The notes: generated by a model not told the origin, from the sequence alone. A DNA stretch of 64,000 nt from Larsenimonas salina (GCF_023736155.1 NZ_JAMLJJ010000008.1:1-64000), one strand, 5' to 3'. Shown: positions 17,898 to 27,256, counted from the stretch's first letter. Program-made: numbers and translations.

Positions 17898-18157
17898 AAC
17901 TTCTCGATTTTCTCAAGCGAGAGCGCAAGAAATCCGCATCGGTCGCCAAGGAGCGCCTTCAAATCATCGTGGCCCATCAACGGGGCCACCGTGGGCAGCC
18001 TGATTACATGCCGATGCTTGAGCAGGAGCTTTTGGAAGTCATTCGACGCTACGTGTCCGTGGATCAGGATGCGGTGAACATCACGCTCGACAGCGAAGAT
18101 GACTGTTCCATTCTCGAACTCAACGTGACCTTGCCCAACAGCAAGGACGACACCTGA
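17894..18157 (+). CDS. minE: Cell division topological specificity factor MinE
   Basis: 87 residues starting at the GTG that overlaps the minD stop (GTGA). [21 protein letters not shown] matches the amphipathic N-terminal helix and the anti-MinCD segment ([14 protein letters not shown] is the conserved core). The C-terminal domain gives topological specificity ([12 protein letters not shown]). MinE stimulates MinD ATPase, producing pole-to-pole oscillation. Confidence 0.96.
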   Translation: MKLLDFLKRERKKSASVAKERLQIIVAHQRGHRGQPDYMPMLEQELLEVIRRYVSVDQDAVNITLDSEDDCSILELNVTLPNSKDDT

Positions 18158-18184
18158 CCCTTTGATGCATCGAAAGGAGGCCGG

Positions 18185-19627
18185 GTGACTTCGAGTTTCC
18201 TGTTCCACGACTATGAAACCTTCGGCGCCGACCCTCGCAGGGATCGGCCGTCGCAGTTTGCCGCGATTCGAACCGATGATGATTTCAACGTTATCGGAGA
18301 GCCTGTCATTTGGTACTGCCAGCCGGCGGACGACTACCTGCCGCATCCGGACGCCTGTCTGCTGACCGGTATCACGCCCCAGAAAGCGCGGCGTGAAGGC
18401 ATGCCGGAGGCCGAGTTTGCTGGCCGCATCAATGAATTGATGCAGACGTCGAACACCTGCGCCCTGGGCTACAATACGCTGCGCTTCGACGATGAAATCA
18501 GCCGGCACCTGTTTTACCGTAATTTCATCGACCCCTATGCCCGCGAGTGGCAAAACGGCAATTCCCGCTGGGATCTGATCGATGCGGTCAGGGCCTTTTA
18601 TGCGTTAAGGCCTGATGGAATTGAATGGCCTGAGCGTGAGCCGGGCGTGCCGAGCTTCAAGCTTGAGCACCTGAGCGCCGCCAACGGCATCGATCACGGC
18701 AATGCCCACGACGCGCTGGCGGATGTCTATGCAACCATCGAGCTTGCCAAGCTTTTGAAGGCAAAAAACGCCAAGCTTTTTGACTACCTTCTGTCGCTCA
18801 AGAGCAAGCATGTGGTGTCTGAGAAGCTCGATATCACGCGCCAGAAGCCGATGCTTCATATCTCGAGACGCTACCCGGCAGCACGAGGCTGCAGCGCCTT
18901 GATCGTGCCGCTGGCCAAGCACCCGACCAACCCCAACGGCGTGATCGTCTATGATCTTGCCGTCGATCCGGCACCCTTGTTCGAGCTTTCTGCCGATGAC
19001 ATCCGGGCGCGCGTGTTCGCAAGCGCCGAGGAGTTGAGTGAAGGCACCACCCGCATTCCACTCAAGGTGATTCACATCAACCGCTCGCCGGTGGTAATGC
19101 CGATCTCGGTGGTCGATGAACGCGCCGCCGAGCGTCTCTCGATCGATAAGGCTACGGCCGAGCAGCACTGGCAGGGGTTGGCTGGGCGAACCGATGTGGC
19201 CGAGAAGGCACGGGCGGTCTTCAGTGAGCCGCCGGGGGATTCGGTGCAGGATCCGGACCTGATGCTCTATGGGGGCGCATTCTTCGGCAGCACCGACAAG
19301 CGCGAGATGGCGAAAGTGCGTGAAGCAGAACCGGAGGCGTTGGCTCAGTGGTCGCCCTCGTTTCAGGACCCGCGCCTTGAAGAAATGCTCTTTCGTTACC
19401 GGGCGCGCAACTACCCCGAAACGCTTTCTGGCGAGGAAAAGGCCCAGTGGGATCGCTTTCGCTGGGAGCGCATGAATTCGCCGCAGCTCTCGTCGCTAAC
19501 GCTCAGGGATTTCGCCCGGTTGATCGAGCGCTACAACCAGAGTGAACTCGAAGAGAGCAAGCGCCATATTCTCGAAGAGATCGTGCTTTACGTCGAGGCG
19601 ATGATGCCGGAAGACGCGTTCGGCTAA
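18185..19627 (+). CDS. sbcB: Exodeoxyribonuclease I
   Basis: 480 residues, GTG start at 18185 behind AAAGGAGG. DnaQ-like exonuclease domain with Asp9 and Glu11 (FHDYETFGADP, motif I) and HNAHDALADV-type motif III (here HGNAHDALADV, about 170-180). The SH3-like and helical C-terminal parts of ExoI follow (about 200-475). ExoI degrades single-stranded DNA 3' to 5' and acts in mismatch repair and recombination. It starts 27 bases after minE, so it may be read from the min promoter. Confidence 0.95.
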   Translation: MTSSFLFHDYETFGADPRRDRPSQFAAIRTDDDFNVIGEPVIWYCQPADDYLPHPDACLLTGITPQKARREGMPEAEFAGRINELMQTSNTCALGYNTLRFDDEISRHLFYRNFIDPYAREWQNGNSRWDLIDAVRAFYALRPDGIEWPEREPGVPSFKLEHLSAANGIDHGNAHDALADVYATIELAKLLKAKNAKLFDYLLSLKSKHVVSEKLDITRQKPMLHISRRYPAARGCSALIVPLAKHPTNPNGVIVYDLAVDPAPLFELSADDIRARVFASAEELSEGTTRIPLKVIHINRSPVVMPISVVDERAAERLSIDKATAEQHWQGLAGRTDVAEKARAVFSEPPGDSVQDPDLMLYGGAFFGSTDKREMAKVREAEPEALAQWSPSFQDPRLEEMLFRYRARNYPETLSGEEKAQWDRFRWERMNSPQLSSLTLRDFARLIERYNQSELEESKRHILEEIVLYVEAMMPEDAFG

Positions 19628-19664
19628 GCCTTTGCGTTCGACGAAGCCTTACGGTGGTATCAAG

Positions 19665-19700
19665 CCGCATAGAGCGCGCCAATTGGCGCGCTCTATGCGG
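19665..19700. terminator. Perfect 16-bp hairpin between convergent sbcB and ptrA
   Basis: CCGCATAGAGCGCGCC and GGCGCGCTCTATGCGG pair perfectly around an AATT loop. The palindrome touches the stop codon of the minus-strand protease gene. There is no T-run on either strand, so it may be a U-poor terminator or an mRNA end protector. Confidence 0.65.
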
Positions 19701-22580
19701 TTAGGGGCTCGTGATGTTCAAGGCGGCCTCATGGGCCGTTTCCGTGATCTCCCGTGTTTTCGAGGGTGCTTCAGGTATGACGTCGATGGCGGCCCAGGCC
19801 GGAGGCGGCGGGGTCTGCAGTTTTGTGTTTGAGCCGGCGGGGTCGGCGACCAGTTTGAACGCTGGTTCGCGCACCACCTGACTCCATTCGTGCTGGAGCG
19901 TGGCCGGTGTCAGCGCATTGACTGCGTCGATCAGGCGCGTTCGTGGGTCGTGACCGAGCTGACCAAACGCCTGCGCCTGCCAGTGCCGATTGGCCAGTTC
20001 CGACAGGGTAAGCGCAGGCTGCTTCAATGCGTGAATCACGCTTTGCTTGAAGGGCGCAAGCTCTGCGGGCGTGGCTGGCGGGGTTTGAGCGTCGATGAAA
20101 CGGTCGATGCGATGTGATAGATCAATGCCCGAGGTCTCGGGGGATTGCACCACAAACGCCAGACGCGGGACGTCGATCAACGGCTGATACCCAGCCGACA
20201 CCAGATACCCCAGTTGTTCCCTGGTTCTGAGCGTGCTGTAGAACGGGCTTTCAAGCCATGCCCCAAGGACCGCCGCCGCCGCACGACTGGTGTCATTGGC
20301 GTCAGGCCAGACCAGATACGTCAGTGCCGCATGATTGGGGTCCTTGACCGGTACCGACCAGGGAGGCTGGGCTTGGGTCGGGCGCATTGCGGCAAGTGAA
20401 GGGATGGCGTTAGAGCCAAGCGTTGGCCGGAGCCGTTTTTGAATCATCCCCAGTGTGTGCTCGGCCTGTGGCCGGGTCAGGTTTCCGACCGTCAGCGCAT
20501 CCAGATGCAGGCGCTCAAGAAATTGAATTCTGAAGGCGCGAAGGTCCTCAGCCGTCAGTGCGCTCAGCGCGGCTTTCTGCTCGTCGGTCGAAAAGGCGGG
20601 CGAAAGGCCTGTCTGAGTCATGCGCTGCTGAAGCTGTTGATAGGCAGGTGCCTGCGCCTGACTCTCGAACCCGTCGAGCAGATTCTGCTTGAGACGTGCG
20701 ATGTCGGTGTCAGTTAGTTCACCCTGTTTAAGTTGATGAATCAGAGTGCCCAGAATGACGTCCTGGCGGTCGCGCCAGCCCTCGACCTGAATCGTCAGGC
20801 CGCGCGCGTGCGCGTAAGCGCCGATCGATTGGCCGGCGAGCGAGGCCTGATAGAGGGTTCGGCCAAGGCTATCGATCAACCATTGGCTGAGCAGGGTTGT
20901 TGCCATTTGTCCGCGCGCGCTTTGGCTGGTCAGCGGGCTTTGAAGACTTAGATGCCAGCTGCTTTTGGGCGTACTGAATCGGGTTGTGCCGTGATACCAG
21001 GCCGTCATGCCCTCAGGTGTCGAAAGCTGTGTCGGTGGTGTCGTCTCGAGCGCCTGCTGGGTCAGGTCGGTCGCGATGTAGGGGTTCGGCATCGGAAGCG
21101 AAAGCCCTGACAGGGCGTCGGCCTTTTGCCAGTGGGCCGCCTGTACGACCTGATAGCGCGTGTCGAACCAGGGGCTCTGGCGGTCACCGTCGACCTCGGG
21201 TCCGCTGTAGATGCGAAGGAGACGGTCGGGCCGCAGCCTGGCAAGCACCGCTCGAAGGCGCGGGGCATTGAAGTCACCGGTGATGTAGGGGCCGCGGCGA
21301 AGGTTTTTGTCGGTATAGGTGCCTGCCGCGCTCGATAGGTAGCCCACCAGTGCGCTTGGGCTTGGCAGTGATTCGAACGTGAACTGCTGATCCGTCAGGC
21401 GGCGCTGTTCGTTCAGGCGCCAGCGGTCAAGCCCTGAATGCTCGATGCGCTGGATAACCTCGAACATGCTGGCCTGAATGTGGGCAATATGCCGGGCGCC
21501 CTCGGCGGTCAGGGCGACGCGCACGGAGAAAAACGCATTGGTGCCGTCACTTGACACGGTGCCGGCCGACAGTGCATTGGCCCAGCCGCGCGCTTTCAGG
21601 GCGGCCAGCAGGCTCCCGGGGCCTTCGTCGCCGATCAGACTGGCGATGTAGGAGACCGCGTTGTCGGTCGGCGATTGCGTTGGATCCTGAATCGGAAATA
21701 GAAAGCGCACCTGCCGCTGCTGCTCCAGTGTCTTCACACGAAGTGCCTGAGGCAGGGCGTTTTCAGCCATCAGCGATGGCAGCGGCGTGCGCGTATCGTC
21801 CAGGTGCTGCGGAGATGCCTTCCTGATGGCGCTGAAATAGTGCCGTGCCCATTGTTCGAGGCGGTGGGAAGGCTGCGGGCCACTGATCGCGAGCGTCATG
21901 TTTTTACCCCGGTAGTAGCGCGTGAAAAAGCGCTCGACCGCGCCTCGGAGTTCACTTGGCGGGCCGCTGAGCGTGTCGAGCGAGCCAATGGTGAACCGAC
22001 TGGCCGGATGCTCCGGGTTCATGCGCTGCGAGAGCACATCGCGCATCCGAGCGTGGTCGTCGTGGCGGCGCATCTGGTATTCGGCGTTGACGGCGTGGCG
22101 TTCTCGGTCGACGTGGTCGGCGTCGAGTCGAGGCGCTGCGAAGAATTCACCGAATCGGGCCAGCAGCGGCTCCAGCGCATCGGGCTCGATGGTTGCGTGG
22201 TAATTGGTGTCGGTCAGCGAGGTGTAGGCGTTGTTGTCGCCCCCATGCTGGCTGATGAACGCGTCGAACCCGTCCGGGGTCGGGTGCGCGTCGGTGCCTA
22301 AAAACAGCATATGCTCGGTGAAGTGCGCAAGACCTGGTCGCGCGTTTGGGTCTTCCTTGCTGCCGACATCGACGTTCATGGCGACCGCCGCGCGTTCGGC
22401 GTTCGGGTCGTGCACGGTAATGACGTGCACGCCGTTATCGAGTGTGAAGGCGCGATACTCCCTCGGGTCGTTCGGGCTTTTATGGATCGCGTCTGCGTGC
22501 GCAGCCGCGGTGCAGCCAAGCCAAAGGCTCAATAGCGCCGCGATACGTGTGGAGCGAAGTTGGGTCACTCTAGAGCTCAT
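19701..22580 (-). CDS. ptrA: Pitrilysin-like M16 zinc protease, exported
   Basis: 959 residues, close to E. coli protease III (962). Start ATG 22580 overlaps the stop of the SRAP gene as ATGA. Residues 1-30 are a signal peptide (LLSLWLGCTAAAHADA), so the enzyme is periplasmic. The inverted zinc motif HFTEH (86-90) is intact and the downstream glutamate ligand lies in the RERHAVNAEY region. Four M16 half-domains follow, as in insulysin. Pitrilysin degrades peptides of up to about 50 residues. Translational coupling to a SRAP homologue is unexpected, since one acts in the periplasm and the other in the cytoplasm. Confidence 0.9.
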   Translation of the reverse strand: MSSRVTQLRSTRIAALLSLWLGCTAAAHADAIHKSPNDPREYRAFTLDNGVHVITVHDPNAERAAVAMNVDVGSKEDPNARPGLAHFTEHMLFLGTDAHPTPDGFDAFISQHGGDNNAYTSLTDTNYHATIEPDALEPLLARFGEFFAAPRLDADHVDRERHAVNAEYQMRRHDDHARMRDVLSQRMNPEHPASRFTIGSLDTLSGPPSELRGAVERFFTRYYRGKNMTLAISGPQPSHRLEQWARHYFSAIRKASPQHLDDTRTPLPSLMAENALPQALRVKTLEQQRQVRFLFPIQDPTQSPTDNAVSYIASLIGDEGPGSLLAALKARGWANALSAGTVSSDGTNAFFSVRVALTAEGARHIAHIQASMFEVIQRIEHSGLDRWRLNEQRRLTDQQFTFESLPSPSALVGYLSSAAGTYTDKNLRRGPYITGDFNAPRLRAVLARLRPDRLLRIYSGPEVDGDRQSPWFDTRYQVVQAAHWQKADALSGLSLPMPNPYIATDLTQQALETTPPTQLSTPEGMTAWYHGTTRFSTPKSSWHLSLQSPLTSQSARGQMATTLLSQWLIDSLGRTLYQASLAGQSIGAYAHARGLTIQVEGWRDRQDVILGTLIHQLKQGELTDTDIARLKQNLLDGFESQAQAPAYQQLQQRMTQTGLSPAFSTDEQKAALSALTAEDLRAFRIQFLERLHLDALTVGNLTRPQAEHTLGMIQKRLRPTLGSNAIPSLAAMRPTQAQPPWSVPVKDPNHAALTYLVWPDANDTSRAAAAVLGAWLESPFYSTLRTREQLGYLVSAGYQPLIDVPRLAFVVQSPETSGIDLSHRIDRFIDAQTPPATPAELAPFKQSVIHALKQPALTLSELANRHWQAQAFGQLGHDPRTRLIDAVNALTPATLQHEWSQVVREPAFKLVADPAGSNTKLQTPPPPAWAAIDVIPEAPSKTREITETAHEAALNITSP

Positions 22581-23251
22581 GAGGATGCATCGGTGATGAA
22601 CGGGCCGGTCGGGTGTGTGCATTGTCGATCCTGATGGGCGGGATCATTGACCAGTGTTGAGACCGGGTAGGCGCCAATCGGTTCCGGATAAGGGCGGGCA
22701 AGCATCTGAGAGACGTGGGACAGCTCGAGCTCTGGGTCAAGCCATTTGCGGGCCGCGTGGGGCGCGATCATCGCCGGTAGACGGTCCGTTAACGCGTCAA
22801 GATGGTCGATTGCTGGCACGGTAATTAGAGCGCAGCTGTCCTGTTGTACGACCGATTGCTCGAACCGAGTCCAGAGCGCGGCCAAAAGGAGAGGACGACG
22901 CTTGGCGTGAACCACTAAAAAGGGCTGCTTGCGCTTGGGCTGCGGTTTCCACACATAAATGCCGGAGACCGGAATCAGGCAGCGGCGTGTGGCGATCGCT
23001 TCCTTGAACATCGCGCGCTCGAACAGGGATTCGGCCCGCGCGCAGTGCGGGGCGTGATCGAGTACCTTGAGCCAGGAGGGCGTCAGCCCCCAGAAGCATT
23101 CGTCCTGGACCAGGCCCTCATCGAGTCTGCGCACAACGGTGATTGGCTGACGCGGCGCCATATTGGGGCTTTCTCTTCGCGGGTGGCGCACATTAAGCGG
23201 CGAAAGGCTTGAGGGCAGTGCGAAATCGCCCACCCAAAGTCGGCCTGCCAT
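22577..23251 (-). CDS. SRAP (YedK/HMCES) homologue lacking catalytic residues
   Basis: 224 residues. The ATG at 23251 has AAGGAAG just upstream, so the N-terminus MAGRLWVGD is secure. Normal SRAP proteins begin MCGR, and Cys2 crosslinks to abasic sites in single-stranded DNA. Here position 2 is Ala. By comparison with E. coli YedK, Asn75 is Cys70, Glu105 is Val100 (SGIYVWKP against GWFEWKK) and His160 is Thr155 (DALTDRLP against DIHDRRP); only the Arg (Arg72) is kept. Fold landmarks NMAP, FWGLTPSW, MFKEAI and LLLAALW remain. It is therefore a real but catalytically altered SRAP protein, perhaps only DNA-binding. Confidence 0.85.
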   Translation of the reverse strand: MAGRLWVGDFALPSSLSPLNVRHPRRESPNMAPRQPITVVRRLDEGLVQDECFWGLTPSWLKVLDHAPHCARAESLFERAMFKEAIATRRCLIPVSGIYVWKPQPKRKQPFLVVHAKRRPLLLAALWTRFEQSVVQQDSCALITVPAIDHLDALTDRLPAMIAPHAARKWLDPELELSHVSQMLARPYPEPIGAYPVSTLVNDPAHQDRQCTHPTGPFITDASS

Positions 23252-23272
23252 AACACTTCCTTGCATGATAAG

Positions 23273-23974
23273 GGGGTTGCGTTACCCCAGCGCACAAAGC
23301 GCTTGCGTTTAGGTAACGGAGCGATATGCTGTATGAAAACGCTGTTCGATGATAATTATACTAGGGGAATGCAATGGCCCGTCCACGACAGCATGCGCCT
23401 GAGGAGCTGCATGCGCGAGTGATGGCGGCATGCGATGAATGGCTCAAGACACAACCGATTCACGCATTGTCACTTCGCTCGATCGCCCGAGAAGTCGGGT
23501 GTGCCCCCAGCACGCTTTTAAAGCTCTATGGCAGCTTCAGCAATCTGCTTCAATACGTCAATATCGACACGCTCAACGATCTGCGCGAGCGCATCGATGC
23601 CGATTATACCTGCGCTGATCCGGGGCAACGAATTCATCGTCTGGCCAAGTTCTACTGGCAGTTCGCGCATGAGCACCCCTATCGGTGGCAGCTTCTGTTC
23701 GAGCATCCGCTGGCCCAGGAGGGCGAGCTTGATCAGCGTCAGAATATGATGATCGAACAATTGTTCGTTCGCGTCGAGCAGACGCTTCGCGAGATACAGC
23801 CGGATCTGGCCGCTATTGAAGCCAACCGCATGGCTCGTTCGCTGTGGGGGAGCGTACACGGCCTGGTGCAGCTTGGGCTAGCGCGACGCCTTGGCTCGTG
23901 GGAGGGTGCGCCGCTTGAAGTCGATGAACTCCTGGATAAACTCCTGGGCACCATCATCAAGGGGTTGCGTTACC
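23273..23974 (+). repeat. 14-bp direct repeat flanking tetR
   Basis: GGGGTTGCGTTACC occurs at 23273-23286, in the divergent promoter region, and again at 23961-23974, in the last codons of the TetR-family gene. GGTAACG at 23312-23318 is an inverted partner of the CGTTACC half at 23280-23286. It could be an operator of the regulator. Confidence 0.6.
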
Positions 23975-23985
23975 ACAAGGAGTGA
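23374..23985 (+). CDS. TetR-family regulator with WHG-type C-terminal domain
   Basis: 203 residues from ATG 23374. The N-terminal helix-turn-helix is clear (LSLRSIAREVGCAPSTLLKLYGSFSNLL, shown by its ends; about 33-60). The ligand domain has FYWQFAHEHPYRWQLLFEHP, typical of the WHG group. The stop overlaps the reading frame of the downstream MFS-PlsC gene region (GTGA at 23982-23985), so both are probably one transcript and the regulator likely controls it and itself. TATACT at about 23357 is a plausible -10 box. The inducer is unknown. Confidence 0.88.
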   Translation: MARPRQHAPEELHARVMAACDEWLKTQPIHALSLRSIAREVGCAPSTLLKLYGSFSNLLQYVNIDTLNDLRERIDADYTCADPGQRIHRLAKFYWQFAHEHPYRWQLLFEHPLAQEGELDQRQNMMIEQLFVRVEQTLREIQPDLAAIEANRMARSLWGSVHGLVQLGLARRLGSWEGAPLEVDELLDKLLGTIIKGLRYHKE

Positions 23986-23987
23986 GC

Positions 23988-25883
23988 GTGAGCGCTGACA
24001 TGATGATTCACCGGCGATTTGCGCCTTTTTTCTGGACGCAGGCGCTGGGTGCCTTCAACGACAATCTTTTCAAGAACGTGTTGCTTTTGCTGGTCACGTT
24101 CGTGGCCGTGCCCGAACGGGGCTGGGACGCCGGTACGGTCAACAATCTGGCCGCTGGCCTGTTCATTCTGCCGTTTTTGTTGTTCTCCGCTCTTGGCGGA
24201 ACGCTTGCCGATGCTCTCGACAAGCGTCAATTGATCGTCGGGCTCAAGTGGCTGGAGCTTATGACCATGACCGGGGCGGCGTGGGCGCTGTTGACCGATT
24301 CGTACGCTGCGCTTCTCGGGCTTTTGTTCATGATGGGCGTACAGTCGGCGCTGTTCGGGCCGGTCAAGTACGCAATCCTGCCGCAGCATCTAGGCCGGCA
24401 TGAGTTGGTAGGTGGCAACGCCTGGGTCGAGATGGGTACGTTTCTTGCCATTCTTTTTGGCACGCTGGCTTCGGCCTTTGTCATCAGCGGTGATGGGGGT
24501 GGCTGGCTGCCGGCGCTGTGTCTCTGGTCGGTCGCGCTGGTGGGCGTCATGATCAGCCACGCCATTCCCTCGGCGCCGCCGGCGCAAAAACAGTCCATCG
24601 TATGGCGCCCGATTCGCGAGTCGGTCTCGGTCATGCGCGATGCCTGGCATGCGCGTGGCATTTTCCAGGCGCTGGTGGGCATAAGCCTGTTCTGGTTTCT
24701 CGGTACCTGTTACCTCACCCAATTGCCGCAGTGGACCAAGGATGTGGTAATGGGTCCTGAAAAGGCCTTCAGCTTTCTACTGGGGGCGTTCGCTGTCGGA
24801 ATCGGGCTCGGCTCGTTCGTCTGCGCGCGTCTGTCGGCTGGCCGGCTCGAAATCGGCCTGGTGCCACTCGGGGCGGGCATTATCGCGCTGGGTGGTGGAT
24901 GGTTTGCACTGACCGAGCCGCTCGCCAGCGCCCCGTTGTCGCTCGAGGCGCTCCTGGGGATGGGGGCATTCTGGTTGATGCTGTTCAAGTTGATGATGAT
25001 CGGGCTTGGCGGTGGGCTTTATATCGTGCCGCTGTATACCCTGATTCAGCTTCGAAGCCCGGACGATCAGCGTGCACGCATGATCGCGGCCAATAACCTT
25101 CTGAACGCGCTGTTCATGATCGCAGCGGCGGTCTTCGGGCTGGTGATGCTTGGCGTGTTTCAGGCGTCCTTGAATCTGCTGTTCGGCCTGCTGTCACTGT
25201 TGTCGCTGATGATCGCGGTCAGTGTGGCAACGCGTCATCCGCGTCCGTTGATGCGTATCGTGATCTTTTTAATGATCCATATCTGGTATCGCCTGCGATT
25301 GACCGGCCGACGCAACATTCCTGCTACCGGCCCTGCGCTGATTGTCTGCAATCACGTAAGTTTCATGGATGCACTGGTACTGGGCGGTGCAAGCTCCAGG
25401 CCGCTCCGGTTTCTGATGGATAAGCCGATTTATGAGTCGCCCTGGCTCAACTGGTTTTTCCGCATGGCAGGCGCCATTCCGGTCGAGTCCGAACGAAGCG
25501 ACCCAAAGGGGATGCGTCGTGCGCTTGATCAGGTCAGTGAGGCGCTTGCCAATGGCGAGGTGGTGATGCTGTTTCCGGAAGGACGTCTGACTCGTGATGG
25601 TCAGGTGCATGAATTTCGTCGCGGTATTGACCTGATTCTACGGCGAGACCCGGTGCCGGTCGTGCCGGCGTCGCTGTCGGGGCTTTGGGGCTCCTGGACC
25701 TCACGTCAGGGCGGCGGCCCCTTCAAGGGCTTTCCTCGGCGCGTTCGCGCCAAGGTGTGTTTGCATTTTGGTGAGGCCATGGCGCCGGATGCCGGGCGTG
25801 AGGCGCTTAGAGATCGCGTCGTCGCGCTCAAGGAGGAGGGCGATCTTAATGCAAGTACGCCGCCCTTGCGCCCGCCGCACTAG
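23988..25883 (+). CDS. MFS lysophospholipid transporter fused to PlsC-type acyltransferase
   Basis: 631 residues from the GTG at 23988, six bases after AAGGAG. GTG 23982 overlaps that site and ATG 24000 is too far. Residues 1-410 form an LplT-like major facilitator with FNDNLFKNVLLLL at the start and about 12 membrane segments. Residues 430-620 are a 1-acylglycerol-3-phosphate acyltransferase with the NHxxxxD box (NHVSFMD) and FPEGRLTRDG. In E. coli LplT flips lysophospholipid inward and Aas re-acylates it. Here the transporter and acyltransferase are fused, but the acyl-ACP synthetase part of Aas is not present or adjacent. Confidence 0.9.
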   Translation: MSADMMIHRRFAPFFWTQALGAFNDNLFKNVLLLLVTFVAVPERGWDAGTVNNLAAGLFILPFLLFSALGGTLADALDKRQLIVGLKWLELMTMTGAAWALLTDSYAALLGLLFMMGVQSALFGPVKYAILPQHLGRHELVGGNAWVEMGTFLAILFGTLASAFVISGDGGGWLPALCLWSVALVGVMISHAIPSAPPAQKQSIVWRPIRESVSVMRDAWHARGIFQALVGISLFWFLGTCYLTQLPQWTKDVVMGPEKAFSFLLGAFAVGIGLGSFVCARLSAGRLEIGLVPLGAGIIALGGGWFALTEPLASAPLSLEALLGMGAFWLMLFKLMMIGLGGGLYIVPLYTLIQLRSPDDQRARMIAANNLLNALFMIAAAVFGLVMLGVFQASLNLLFGLLSLLSLMIAVSVATRHPRPLMRIVIFLMIHIWYRLRLTGRRNIPATGPALIVCNHVSFMDALVLGGASSRPLRFLMDKPIYESPWLNWFFRMAGAIPVESERSDPKGMRRALDQVSEALANGEVVMLFPEGRLTRDGQVHEFRRGIDLILRRDPVPVVPASLSGLWGSWTSRQGGGPFKGFPRRVRAKVCLHFGEAMAPDAGREALRDRVVALKEEGDLNASTPPLRPPH

Positions 25884-25932
25884 GTTTCGGCAGGCGAGCC
25901 GCGCTAGGTTTTGGCAGGCTAGGTTTTGGCAG
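25880..25932. repeat. Three copies of a 14-bp stop-bearing repeat at a convergent junction
   Basis: CTAGGTTTYGGCAG occurs at 25880-25893, 25904-25917 and 25919-25932. The first copy holds the TAG stop of the MFS-PlsC gene and the third holds, on the other strand, the last codons and TAG stop of the histidine kinase gene. CTAG gives a TAG in both directions in every copy. Confidence 0.85.
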
Positions 25933-27256
25933 TCGAGGAGGTAGGCCAGGGCAGTGTGATCGATGCCCTGAGCCCGCCGAGCTCGCTGTCATCGAGCGTC
26001 AGCGTTCCGCCGTGATGGCCGACGATTTGTTCAACGATTCCGAGTCCAAGGCCGTGGCCTGCTACCTGTTCGTCCAGCCGGGTGCCTCGATTGAGAACGT
26101 CGCCTCGATATTCCGGTGCAATACCTGGTCCATCGTCATCGATTTGAAGCGTTAGCGCCTGACTGGTGGTCGAAAGCGTCAGACGCGCCTGGCTGGTCGC
26201 CCATTTCCCTGCGTTATCGAGCAGGTTACCAAGCACTTCCAGCACTTCGTCGCGGTCCCAGGGCAGTGAGGCGGGGCGGTCGCCCGCCACGCAAAACCGG
26301 ACCCGCGCGCCATGAATTTCACGCAAGGTGTCCAATAGCGGCGGCAGGTCGCTTTCCGGCTTGAATCGGGCGGCGGCAGAAACTTCGCCGGTATCGAGTC
26401 GAGCGCGCTGAAGTTCGCGCTCGATCAAGCGGTGAATATCATCGAGGCGGTGGCGTAGCCCCTGCTTGATGTCCGGAAGATGATCCAGTTCCTCACGGCC
26501 CAGTAGTGCTTCCATGACCGCAAGCGGGGTTTTTAGAGCGTGCCCGAGGTTGGCAATCCCGTCGCGCGAGCGGTTGAGCACTTGTTCGATTCGGCTGAGT
26601 TGATGGTTGAGCTCGGTGACCACCGGTGCGATTTCATCCGGCATCGGGGTTTCAAGTGTCATGCGCTGGCCTTCGTGCAGCTGAGCGAGTTCGCGCTGCA
26701 GGCGGTCAAGCGGTTTGAGCCCGAGTCGGATGACCCGGCGCTGAATCAGTACCAGAAGGCCTGCCATGGCGCCGCCAAAGCCCCAGATCGACCAGCGAAG
26801 CCAGGACAGGCGTTCGGTGACCGGGGTGTAATCGAGCGCCGTCGTTACGTCGAGCGTATGGCCGCCGCGCTGGTAGGTGCCGCTCCAGACCAGCAGCTTC
26901 TGATTGCCCGGGCCGTCGGCGAGGCCGGGCACCAGTCCATCGCCGTGCTTGCCGATCTGGTAGTCCCAAAGCGAGCGTGAGCGAACAGCCTGACCGTCGT
27001 CGATCCGAATCGAGAAGTAGTGCCCCGAGTAGACGCGATTGAACGACGCTCGAAGACTTTCGGGGTTGGGGTCGTGCTTCAAGTCGTCGAGCGTCGGCGT
27101 GGCGATCAGGTTTTCAGCATCTTCCTGAAGGCGTTCGCCCAGGTAGTTTCGAGTGACGTGGTCGAACAGCAGCACGCTGCCCTGAGACAGCAGCAGCATG
27201 ACCACAAGGCTTGCAATCAAAAGCCCCAGATCAAGTCGACGCGTCAGCGACATCAT
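25919..27256 (-). CDS. Two-component sensor histidine kinase
   Basis: 445 residues, start ATG 27256 overlapping the stop of the response-regulator gene (ATGA). Two membrane segments (about 8-32 and 155-180) frame a periplasmic sensor domain of about 120 residues. A HAMP-like linker, the phospho-acceptor H-box ([11 protein letters not shown], an H-A-L-K variant seen in PhoQ/QseC relatives) and a GHKL ATPase domain with DDGPGI and [10 protein letters not shown] follow. It phosphorylates the adjacent regulator. The PepSY gene in the same operon suggests an envelope or cation-related signal, which is inference. Confidence 0.92.
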   Translation of the reverse strand: MMSLTRRLDLGLLIASLVVMLLLSQGSVLLFDHVTRNYLGERLQEDAENLIATPTLDDLKHDPNPESLRASFNRVYSGHYFSIRIDDGQAVRSRSLWDYQIGKHGDGLVPGLADGPGNQKLLVWSGTYQRGGHTLDVTTALDYTPVTERLSWLRWSIWGFGGAMAGLLVLIQRRVIRLGLKPLDRLQRELAQLHEGQRMTLETPMPDEIAPVVTELNHQLSRIEQVLNRSRDGIANLGHALKTPLAVMEALLGREELDHLPDIKQGLRHRLDDIHRLIERELQRARLDTGEVSAAARFKPESDLPPLLDTLREIHGARVRFCVAGDRPASLPWDRDEVLEVLGNLLDNAGKWATSQARLTLSTTSQALTLQIDDDGPGIAPEYRGDVLNRGTRLDEQVAGHGLGLGIVEQIVGHHGGTLTLDDSELGGLRASITLPWPTSSTAKT

